Source of the DNA: Ustilaginoidea virens
Lineage: Eukaryota > Ascomycota > Sordariomycetes > Hypocreales > Clavicipitaceae
Assembly: GCF_000687475.1 (NCBI RefSeq)
Contig: NC_057317.1
Coordinates: 2,356,001 to 2,420,000 of the forward strand
DNA length: 64,000 bases
Direction: 5' to 3'
Below the pieces are notes generated by a model. It did not search any database. It was not told the DNA's origin and saw nothing but the letters and a program-made list of their open reading frames with translations. Positions 25,873-35,862 of this stretch are shown here, piece by piece (the stretch's first letter is position 1; the number at the start of each line of letters is the position of its first letter). The translations under genes were made by a program, and so were the position numbers.

Positions 25873-28668
25873 ATGTCCATTCATTCTCTACCTGAAGCTA
25901 CGGCTCGTCTTTTGAGTTCTTCCATGAATATGACCTCGCCATGCGCGCTGGTTAAGGAACTCATTGACAACGCCATCGATGCCAAAGCAACTGCCATCGA
26001 GGTTATTGTATCTTCCAACACTATCGACAGAATTTCGGTGAAAGATAATGGTACTGGAATTGACATGGACGATTTTTCGTGCCTGGGCCGACGAGCTCAC
26101 ACGAGTAAGCTAAGGGACCTGAGTGAGCTTGCCACCATCGTGAGCAAAACTCTCGGGTTTCGTGGAGAAGCTTTGGCAAGCATCAATTCTATGGCTGATG
26201 TAGTCATTATTACAAAGAAGGCTGGCGATCCGATAGCCTGGAGGGTTGAGCTGACACAAGGAACTGGCGGCGTGAAAGACAAACGTCCAGTCTCCGCCAC
26301 CGTAGGGACAACCGTGGCCGCCACCAAGCTATTCGAGAACATACCGCCACGAAAGCAGCATTGTCTCAGTGAGAAGAACAAAAGTATGCTCGGGATACAA
26401 GATATCCTAAAGGCCACTATTCTGTCTCGACCGCATATTCGAATGTCGCTCAAGATAATAGGCGACAGCAAGCCTTTGTGGTCCTATTCACCGAAACCCC
26501 CTCTTTCGAACCGAGAAGCTGTTCTGCAGCTATTCGGTGCGACGGTTTTGGAAAATTCCATCGAGATAAATGAAAAGGCCCGGTCGGGACCCGTACAAGG
26601 AAACGCGTTTACCTCGGATGAATGGTCTTTTTCCGGCCGCATTTCAATACCAAGTTGTGGCCCAGATGGCAGAAGGAGACCGGGAGTCTATCTTGCAATT
26701 GATCAACGACCCATGTGTAGTGAATGGCATGTTTCCAAGAAGATGGTTGGCATTTTGAGATCAAAAATAACCACTATTTCTGGAGTACGGGCAGACGCGG
26801 CTCAAGGAGACCTATTCATGCATCTAAACATACAGTGTCCCTCTGCGAGCTACGATGCCAACATCGCGGCCCAGAAAGATGAAGTAGCTTTCTCTGATGA
26901 AAAAGTGCTACTCAGTATGTTTGAGAGGGTATGCGAAAAAAGTCTCGAAAAGCATAGACACGCTCTGTTGCTTACAGATTCAACAACCTCGTCGAAGAAC
27001 CAGACTTGGATCCTTACTAATGGGACTGAGGACAATGAGAACGGTGAAAGGAATTCTGCACCAGGGGATAAGTCAAGCGGAACCCAGTCACGTCAATTAA
27101 CCAGCAACAAGATGGCTTCCTCATTGCCGCATCACCCATGCTCCTCCTCCGACAAGATCAGGACTGTCCTCAAAACCACTTTCAAAGTCAACATGAGCAT
27201 AAGGGATGAGGAAGAATTATCCGATGACGAAAATCATCCGGGGCTTACTGAAGTTGAAATTCCGCCGCGTGGTCCCTTCAACCGCTTAGGAGATTGCCGT
27301 CGCAAGCAAAATATCCTTCAATATTTCCGACCTGCTGCAAAAGACGAGTTCCAAATTGCGTGTGACAGTACGGCAACTTTGGCAGATTCCCTTGAAGTTA
27401 ACTGCGACAGCGAATCGACCAAATCTGGTCCGGCAAGCCGCCGTCCGCTGCAACCTCTGTCGGCGAGTGCGTTGAACAGGATACGAGATGAGGCTGATTC
27501 GGGCCCAGAGGCGCCAGAAGAAGATCTGACGGTGGTCTCGCAGACAACCAGTGGTCTGCGCGCACGAGTCCAGGGACTCGCCACACGGGGACTCGTGACA
27601 CCATCTCGGGAGTTGCTGCCACATGGCCGTGGCAGGGATCTTGATTCGCTACCAACAAACAGCCAGAGCCCCGAGGGGCACGAGGAAAGGTCTCCTTTGA
27701 TGACGGCTTCACCGAGGATCCCTACGCCGCCACGTTCAAATTCTCGATTCAGAGGTAGCCCCTCAAGCTTCTGGCCCGCCTCTCATTTCTCGCTCAATAG
27801 TGTCTCCCCCACGAGAGTAGATAAAAGGAGATGCGCCAACAGCGGTCAAAATTCGCATATCGGCAAATTTCGTAACGCATCACTGCAGCAGTCAAGGGGA
27901 CAAAGTGGCCCGAACAATGCCTCCTACAAGCGCTCCTTCCAGGGGATAGGGGTGTCCAGGGAAAGTGAACCAGCACACCAACGTTGCCTCTTCACCCGGG
28001 GCTCCAACATGCTATCCCAGGCGATCAAACGCATGGAATCCGAAGATATTGACGAGCATCATGCAGAAGCGGATCAGATGTTCCGATCAGTACCAGAATG
28101 GCCGCTGGGGACTGGTGTAATTGCGTCGCAGGAAACCCAGCCATGGAGACTAAATTCGCCCAGGGAACCTTCACGTGACGTACAGAATCCGCTGGGTTGC
28201 AGACCAAGCGCGCCGCTTACTAAAAATAGTTCGAATCCCGGCGACGGGTGCAGACGAAGTGCAGATGACGCAGATGATGCATATGATGCATATGATGCAG
28301 ATATCCGGGTCATCCAAACAGAAGCTGTATCGGCCAACACATGTTTCCGACCTGCTTTGCCTGTGGCGCGCGAGAGCTGTTCTGGTGAGAATGAGACTAG
28401 CAGATTTGATGCATCCGCTGGCTTGTACCACTGGACCACCACCCTAGCCTGTGGACAAGATGATATTCGTCAGCGAACCAATGAACATGCCAAACTAGAA
28501 GCATACATATCTCATGGAAAGCTTTCATTTGCCAGAGACAGTCGGACGGTTCTTTTGGCCCACGGGCAACTCGAGCGCTGCGTGAATTCATGGTTGGAGA
28601 GAAATGACATGTCTGGACAGATTTACTACTACCACCATGGTGACCACGGGCTGAAGTGGCGCGACTAA
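25873..28668 (+). CDS. MutL-family mismatch repair protein, MLH2/PMS1-like
   Basis: Single exon, 931 aa. The N-terminal GHKL ATPase is intact: Glu29-x3-Asn33 in Glu-Leu-Ile-Asp-Asn-Ala-Ile-Asp, Asp58-Asn-Gly-Thr-Gly, and Gly95-Phe-Arg-Gly-Glu-Ala. A transducer-like segment follows to about residue 340. The rest is polar and weakly structured. I see no Asp-Gln-His-Ala-x2-Glu-x4-Glu endonuclease motif and no C-terminal Zn motif, so it is not canonical Pms1 or Mlh3; in yeast the endonuclease-free MutL is Mlh2, an accessory partner of Mlh1 in mismatch repair and meiotic recombination. An acidic Asp-Ala-Tyr-Asp repeat (DNA 28259-28301) comes from a short tandem repeat. The group assignment rests on the missing motif and overall resemblance. 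Confidence 0.82.
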   Translation: MSIHSLPEATARLLSSSMNMTSPCALVKELIDNAIDAKATAIEVIVSSNTIDRISVKDNGTGIDMDDFSCLGRRAHTSKLRDLSELATIVSKTLGFRGEALASINSMADVVIITKKAGDPIAWRVELTQGTGGVKDKRPVSATVGTTVAATKLFENIPPRKQHCLSEKNKSMLGIQDILKATILSRPHIRMSLKIIGDSKPLWSYSPKPPLSNREAVLQLFGATVLENSIEINEKARSGPVQGNAFTSDEWSFSGRISIPSCGPDGRRRPGVYLAIDQRPMCSEWHVSKKMVGILRSKITTISGVRADAAQGDLFMHLNIQCPSASYDANIAAQKDEVAFSDEKVLLSMFERVCEKSLEKHRHALLLTDSTTSSKNQTWILTNGTEDNENGERNSAPGDKSSGTQSRQLTSNKMASSLPHHPCSSSDKIRTVLKTTFKVNMSIRDEEELSDDENHPGLTEVEIPPRGPFNRLGDCRRKQNILQYFRPAAKDEFQIACDSTATLADSLEVNCDSESTKSGPASRRPLQPLSASALNRIRDEADSGPEAPEEDLTVVSQTTSGLRARVQGLATRGLVTPSRELLPHGRGRDLDSLPTNSQSPEGHEERSPLMTASPRIPTPPRSNSRFRGSPSSFWPASHFSLNSVSPTRVDKRRCANSGQNSHIGKFRNASLQQSRGQSGPNNASYKRSFQGIGVSRESEPAHQRCLFTRGSNMLSQAIKRMESEDIDEHHAEADQMFRSVPEWPLGTGVIASQETQPWRLNSPREPSRDVQNPLGCRPSAPLTKNSSNPGDGCRRSADDADDAYDAYDADIRVIQTEAVSANTCFRPALPVARESCSGENETSRFDASAGLYHWTTTLACGQDDIRQRTNEHAKLEAYISHGKLSFARDSRTVLLAHGQLERCVNSWLERNDMSGQIYYYHHGDHGLKWRD

Positions 28669-30836
28669 CTTTGATATCTGAGTGAGCATAAGATTGTCCA
28701 ACTATTCTTTAAAGCTTGGAAACTCAATCAGGGAGGGGGGGGGGGGTTCACGGTAGATGTGAGTCAAAAGCCTTGCTCTAGCCCAAATATCTAGCTACGA
28801 CACAAAATGTAAAAGCATGGTGCTATTACCGCCAGAGGGTGTATCCCCTTGCATGAAGGCTGGAGACGAAACAAATCGCCGAGACTGGACCATGAACAAA
28901 GAAGGAGAACTAGTAAGAGGCTGAAAATGGCGCCGAGTTTGAAGCTCGTATCTGCTGAGAACTCCTGACAACTCGGCGAGTACGAGGGACGAAAAAAAAA
29001 AAAAAAAAAAAAAAAAAAGTGGGGTCACCGAAGTGAAGATGAGGATGGCTGCAACAATTTTTTTTTTCCCCAACTAAGCAACTAAGGTACCTAAGGTAGC
29101 CCATGTTCACGTTGTTTACTTGTAGTTTTGTTGCTGAAATACAATGAAGGAAATCTTGTAGATGGGGAAAGGATTGAAGAAGTGAAGCAGAAACATGTGA
29201 TTGCTCACGTTGAAAGACAGTCAAGGTGGGAACTGACTTGACAGCCTACAGACCTGGCCTGGGCTGGGCCTGGGCTGGGCTGGGCGGCTACGGCTGAGGC
29301 GCCATTATTTGCAGCGACCAGGCATTAGTTGGCATTAATTTACTTACGGAGAGAGCTGGTCAGTCAGTCAGTCTGGTAATGCAGCGCCTGGGCAGGCCAT
29401 GATACGATGACGACGAGGCGGCTAGCCCTAGAATCCAATCCAGACTTGCACCCAACCACGTAGTCGTGGACGTCACGTCACGGTCCTGGTAGGTTGAAGT
29501 TGGAAGATGCTGATTGCTGATCTGGAACTTTTCTGAACTCTGCGCTCGAGAGGCCCGGCTGCCCGGCTGCCCGGCTGCCCTGGCTTCAATGCTTGACGCT
29601 TGACGCTCCACGGCTCCACATTGACTGGTTGCTGCTCGTCCCCTGTCGCTTGTCGCAGAGCCCGCCCCCACAAGTATGCTTGTCTTTGAGGCACACACAG
29701 TGTACTAGGGGTAGTAAGTACCTACCTAGTATTGGTACGTTGACATAATGGTACGGAGTAGTCGGTATGATCCGGCAGAACGGAGAGCAAAGTTGCGCAG
29801 GTTGCACTCGGCTAGATAATGGGGTGTCAAGAGGCGACGGGATTCCTTGTCGGCAACTCACCCCTTTGACGTATTATGTAGGTAGGCAGTGTGGTGGTTC
29901 CAGTTCAGACCTGTTGTCTGGATGGTATTATTCAGACCTTAGGTACCTAAGGTACCTAGGTACCTTCGGTACCCACGTAGCATAACAGGCTCCATTGTCC
30001 CCCGTGATATTCGGAACATTGGGATGGGGTCAACTAAGGTTGTTGGCAGGGTGGACAGTGGCGCAGTGGTCGGGCGCAGTGGTCGGGCGCAGCAGAGGTG
30101 ACTCTAGCGGGGACGGAGTGCTCCGTACCAGGTACCTGGTAGGTAGGTACCTTAGGTTAGTGGTAGGAGGTGGGAGGTAGGTACGCGCCCAACGCCTCGG
30201 AATCCGTGGCAGAATCCGTTGCCGTCGTTAACCCGCGCCATCCAAAGGTGTCGCTCGCTTCTCTCGTCCATCACCAACTTTCGTTTTTCGTTTTCGCCTG
30301 CCGTCAACTGCTTTTTCCCTAACCGCCCCCCCTTCCGCCATCGATTGCCAACCTTTGCTTGATCCTCGCCTCTTATCGCAGCTTTTCCCCACAAGCACCC
30401 GAAAGCCGTTTATTTCAGCTCTTTCTACGATCGACGGGTGCCGCAGCTTGTTGCACTCGAAACTCAAATACGACCACCTCATACGGCCACATACGACCAC
30501 ATACGACCACATACGACCACATACGACCACAAACGACCACACACGACCGTTTACAGGCAGCTGGCACTAACAAATTGTTTGCTTTGTGGCTCGTACCAAC
30601 CAACCGTTGTCTCACCAAATCCATCCCTCGACTTCCGACTCTTCTCGTCACTCACCTACTGCCCACGCCAACAATCTGTCGTTGCAACACCTTGACGACT
30701 ACGTCCTGCCCGCCCCTCTCGTGGGGCGCCCTGTTCTCCTCTTTCCTTTCACAATAGGTCTGATTCATCAGTATTCCACTCATGCAAGATGCGCTTCTTT
30801 TGAATGCGACGGGCTTCGAGTTGCACGCAGCCTAGC
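28669..30836. other. 2.2-kb intergenic region
   Basis: No gene recognised. It contains a G run near 28733-28746, a poly(A) tract of about 26 at 28993-29018, GGGCTGGGCCT and GCCCGGCT direct repeats (about 29258-29283 and 29556-29578), a GGTACC/CCTAGG cluster at 29937-29966 and 30128-30182, and an ACATACGACC tandem array at 30478-30545. The last 500 bp are C/T-rich, probably the leader of the next gene. Confidence 0.5.
30478..30545. repeat. (ACATACGACC)n short tandem array
   Basis: About seven units of a 10-11-nt repeat with late variants (AAACGACC, ACACGACC), in the pyrimidine-rich region upstream of the TRP-like gene. Confidence 0.85.
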
Positions 30837-33800
30837 ATGGCTCGCGAGACCAAATCAGCGCATCGTATTGCCGGAACAAGCACTGCCGGTCACGCCATCG
30901 CATCGCCTCCCACGGTCCAACATCGAAGCTTTCGCGCCGGGCGCAAAGTCGACGTGATGCATCTGCCATGGTCAAGCCTCGTCGCTTCTTGCCGCTGGCC
31001 CTCTTTTTCACATGTTCGAAACCCCGTCGACAGTCGATCAAGGGTAAAGCCGGGGAAACCATCCCTTCGACAGCTGTCTTCGACAGACACCGTGACAGGC
31101 ACTACGCGCTTCTTGGCCATGCTCGTCTTCGCTCTCTTGACCCCGAACCAGGTCGCCGCGGTTCGAATACAGCCCACAAACTGTCTCCCAGAGTCATTCC
31201 AAGCCCAGAAACCGCCCTTTATCCAATGGGTCCCAATAGCAGCCGACGCCAGATTCGATACCGCCAACGACAAGCACAACTTTCGATTCATTGTTTGGGG
31301 CAATGTTACCGGCTCTCTCAACCAGCAGCCCCTTCCAGGCCCTGGGTCTCGTGACTGGACCAACCCCAACAAGACGGATGGCAAGATCATCAACTCGGAA
31401 AACTCGGCCAATGGCACAACGGTGAAAAGCTCAATCGGTACGCTGACGTACGTGCCGTGGAGCCATCGCAACTTCTTTTGTGGAGAGGCTCTGGTTAATG
31501 GGACATGTCCCTTGGCGCCCGTCTTCAATACAACGGGCAACGTGTAAGTGTCCATCGCCTTGGGTCCCCGTTGTTTGTTTTTCCTTGGAGAGTCGGAATC
31601 GCCGGTTTTTGACCGCGCGATTTCCAGCTCCAACCGCCCTCCGCCATTGGATATTCAGACATGATGCAGCTGTGGATATGAGCCTAAAGGGTTATAGAAT
31701 ATGAGACTGATTGAAACTTTTTCTTCTTCTTCAACGAACTTGCAGGTCCTTGTACAACCTGCCGTCTATGAACATCACCAACGACATGCTATCGTCCTAC
31801 TCATTCGCGTCGTTTGCAGCTACCATGTTGATTATATTTGGCAACTCGGCCGGTACCAACATCGGCTGCATCTCTGCCGTCATCACGCCGGATCTCGGAA
31901 AGCTGTCGTGGGTACTCAAGACTTTACCCTTGGTAGTGCTCCTGTTTTCCGGGTTTGCTGTCGTCTTTGCCAGCATCTTTAGCCCTTGGGGTAGCAGCAA
32001 CGTGTTCCACTGGACATCCAACTATGGACGGGACGCCGACTTGCTTCGACTCGTCACCCCTGGTTTCGGGGACTGCTTACAGTATCTTCAGTTTGCTGTG
32101 CTATCAGGGGCTCTCTCTCTCAGCTACCCGGGATTTTATCAGCCGGTGGTGAGCCAGGCCGGCTGGTCCGCTCTCATGTTTAACGAGAGCTTTGTCACTC
32201 ACTCTCCTGGCTGGCAAAGCGTCCGCGATGGTATTTACGTGACAGATACCTCGGACGGCTATGGGCTGCATTCCCTCGGACAACTAGTTGGTATGCGTCA
32301 AAGCGCCGACATTTGGGCGGGAATGATGGTTTGGCTCTGCGTCATCATCCTCGCAGTGTTTGCCCTGACACAGGCCGGCTTTCTGGCCCAGTGGCTTTAC
32401 CGGAAGATACAGCGTATCCCGGAAGAGGATCTGCGCGCCAAAAACATCCCTTTCAGCGTAGGCAACGTCATTCGGATCGTCTTCAACTTTCTTTTGATCC
32501 CCGTCGTCGCGCTGTCGTGCTTCCAGCTCGTTGCCGCAGGCGAATCTCCAGCTTTCACCATCGCCCTCGCCGCCGCGACACTGGCCGTGCTGTTCGGCTT
32601 CGCGAGCTACGTCCTACTGCTCGTCATCCGAACGCGACCCAAGTCGGTTTTGTTCGACGACCTCCCCACGGTGCTTCGGTACGGTCCTCTGTACAACACG
32701 TATTGTGACGAGGCGGCCGCATATGCGCTCATCCCCGTGCTCCTCAACATCGTCCGGGGAGTAGCGATTGGAGCCGTGCAGCCGAGCGGCATATCCCAGG
32801 TTGTTCTACTCGCAATCTGCGAAGTCATCCAAGTATTCACCCTGCACGCGTTCAAGCCTTTCCCGTCACCGACCTCTATGAATGCCTACCACACCCTGTT
32901 TTCGGTCCTGCGCCTTGCCTGCGTCCTCTTGATGGTTGCCTTTGTCCCTAGCCTCGGGGTTACCGAGGGCCCCAAAGGGTGGATCGGATACGCCATCTTG
33001 CTGATTCACGGCGGTGTCCTAGCCCTCGGTTTCTTCTTGGGGGCTCTGCAGACCGTTGTCGAAGTCGTGGCGCGATTGCTCGGCGCGGGCGGAGATGACG
33101 TCACGGGTCTCACCCGTGGAGGCTTGTCCAAGATATTTGGCATGCGGCAGCTCTCTCGCCGCGAAACCCACCGCGACGCGGCTTCCAGAGCCAGCCAGCT
33201 CTCCTCCATGGCAATGCTGCATGCCGAAGAAGGGTCAAAGACGGTCTATTCCATGTCGCCCGGAAGAGTTCGCAGCGCTTCGGGCGCCAGCTACGGCGCA
33301 ATCATGGCTCACCACCGCCATCGCAGCAGCTCGGTGCTCGACAGCGTCGACGTGTACTCTGCCGGCCACCGCCACGCGGACACCAACAGCTCGTACATAC
33401 CAGGCACGCCTGGCGAAGCCAGCACGTTTTCCTTTCTCGCTTCGCCAACAATCGGCCGTCCGATGATGCCTGCTCGCATGGAGCCTGCTGATCCGTACTA
33501 CCGACCTCCGCGCCGATCGAACAACCCCAACCTGAGAGAATCAATGTATTCCGACAGCCCGCAGAATACTCTGGGCGTGGAAGCCAAGCCGGCCAACCCG
33601 AATCCTGGCGCAGCTGCAGAGGCGGCGGATGCCGCTGCTGACGAGATCCCGCGCGGCATGACACCAGCGCCTCCGGGCGGCGCCATGAACTTGCCGGCCA
33701 ACCAGCCGGACTACGCTACTCGGGAAGTGGACTTTTACTACGGCGTCCGCGGTCCTGCTCTGAACTCGGACAACCCTGGTCGGCGACTGGGAACAGGTCC

Positions 33801-34683
33801 CGCCGATCCGACGGGTCCGGTGGCCACTGCCACTGGTTGGTTCAGGAACTGGTTTGGCGGCAAGAGCAAGGAAAAGGGCAAAGGATTCGAGGTTGTCCGA
33901 AGCTCGAGGATGCCGCCTCACATGGTGCGAAACGGAGGGTTTGGGGACGAAACGCCGCCAGAAGGAATACCTGTCGCCATGGGCGTCTTGAGGAACGGTC
34001 CGATCGACTCGGACGACGACTCAAACGACGACGGCCCCGATGCGAAGCGCCAAGCAAAGGCCCCGGAGCGCAGGCCCGACGACCTCCTCACGGATGATGG
34101 CGACCCGCGAGAATCCGATGTTGACGAACCTGCCCGCCCCATCAGCCCAGTCATCAGCCCCATCAGCCCAGGCATCAGTCCGGTCATCAGTCCGGTCAAG
34201 AGGGAGCGCTCAACCCAGTCCAGAGGACGGCGAAGCAGCTCGGGAAGTGGTGAACTTGTCGATTTGGCCTTGCCCGACATTCCACGCAAGAGTTCTAAGA
34301 GAAACTCTGGCTCAGTGGACCCCCGGCGCCTGTCTGCCCTCTCCATGGGAAGCTCACGTCTCTCTGCTGCTGCTGACCATGGTTCTCCCGCCCAAGCGAC
34401 CACGGGGAGCCATGGGCCATATCTCTCCAACACTCCAGCGCCTCCTTCCGAGCAAACAGAGGCAGCGCCCAGGCGAACTAGTTCGAAGTCATCCAGGAAA
34501 TTCCCTGTGGATTCGAGCCAAGATAAAGACGCCTTGGATCAAGGTCCAGGGAGTGAGCGACCCGCGAGCTCGGGCACAGTTGCTCAGATCAATCGTGCCA
34601 ACCCCCCTCAGCTACCGCCCCTCAACGTCTTTGGCGACTCTGCCGATCTGTTGGACGACTTTTCCGACCTCAAGCATGTTTGA
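30837..34683 (+). CDS. TRP-like integral membrane protein, FLC/Pkd2 type
   Basis: Two exons, 30837-31543 and 31746-34683, 1,214 aa; an in-frame ATG at 30804 would add 11 residues. A basic N-terminal segment leads to a hydrophobic stretch at about residues 91-109, then a lumenal ML-like region with several Asn-x-Ser/Thr sites and Cys residues (Asn-Gly-Thr-Cys-Pro-Leu-Ala-Pro-Val-Phe near its end). Nine or so hydrophobic helices follow to about residue 690. The cytosolic tail of about 500 residues is disordered and Ser/Pro/Arg-rich, with an Ile-Ser-Pro-Val repeat near DNA 34138-34200. This layout matches the fungal FLC/Pkd2 family, linked to FAD transport, calcium and cell-wall homeostasis at ER or plasma membrane. 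Exact role unknown. The 202-nt intron begins GTAAGT. Confidence 0.85.
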
Positions 34684-35862
34684 AAAAAACTCCGCTTGGA
34701 TACAATTGAAGAATCAGAATGGGGATGACACTGCCGTTGCTGGGCGTTTTCCTCGATCACACCAAGTAATAACATGACACTTTTTAATTTTTTTTTATTT
34801 TTTTTAGGGTTTCTTTTTCCCCCCCAATGTTTCCAACTAATTCATAATGTGCCCAATGACGACAAGATTCCCATTCTGCTGTTGGAGGCTCATGTCATTT
34901 GCAAAGAGTATAGACGGGATTTACCACAAACGGATTGCAAACTCGGTTGGTCGTTGCAAGATGCACCGCCACCGCTCTTTGCCGGAACCGCGGGAGAATG
35001 TCAGGGAAACTGGCAGCCTCATCCGACGAGGCTTGAAAAGACATTGGGAAAGTGACTGGGCGGCGAGCCGGATAGACGTGGGGGAGACCTGGTTGACGGC
35101 GACCACGGTCATTGTTTCCACCGCGACAAAACAGTTTTTTTTTTATTATGGGGAGAAGCACCCCTGGCGAACTGTCAAAGCGAAGGAATTGATGCTTTGC
35201 AAAACACAGTCGATTTTGGTGACCGACCCTGGACGGAGCAGAGCTGCGGTATTTTCTTCTCCTTTTTTGTTTTTCTTCCTCTTCCCCCACTTTTGCGGAC
35301 TACTGTTATTATTTACTTTGTATTTTCGGTCTGTTTATACATAGCGCCTCACCAACTGTATTGCTTACAAGAATGACGGAGAGAAACAGGGGGGGTCACG
35401 GGGTGAAGCTGGGTCAAGTACATAGGCGCGCATGAGCGCACGAGCAGTTGCAGACAGGTGGTTATTTCCAGCGTTTGCTGCTTTTTAGTTTTTTTTTTTT
35501 TAGTTTTTTTTTTTTCCCGCCTCATGAGCGTCTCGGCGTGCTGGGGGTTTTGGCGTGACATGTTTTTTGCAGCGTGTGGCGTGAGCTCTTTCCGGACAGG
35601 GGGCTGCGTGGATGATGAGAGGAGGAGTCTGGGTCCTGACTGTATGTGCCGCTTGCCCCTGGTGATGCCATATCGAGAGGGGCAATCCCCTATTGTACCT
35701 GGTGCGTTGTCGCATCTCGTTCTCTTTTGTTGATTGCTCGTGTCCTCCCTCTTTCTCTCTGTTTTCTTTTTTTTTTTTTTTTATATGGCTTTCTTTCCTT
35801 TCTTTTTCTGCTGCGCTCTGTCGTTCTTGGCCAAGAAGGAACAACAAAAAAAAAAAAAAAAC
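34684..35862. other. convergent 3' flanks with poly(T) tracts
   Basis: About 1.2 kb between convergent stops. Several T or A runs (near 34792-34805, 35137-35146, 35489-35514, 35768-35782, 35846-35861). No gene recognised. Confidence 0.5.

Noticed and set aside
28228..28245. GTTCGAATCCC tRNA-like T-loop
   Set aside because: Lies inside the open MutL coding frame and has no tRNA arms around it.
30478..30545. Resemblance of ACATACGACCA to the start of fungal 5S rRNA
   Set aside because: Only the first 11 bases match, and they recur as a tandem repeat. None of the internal control regions of 5S rRNA follow.
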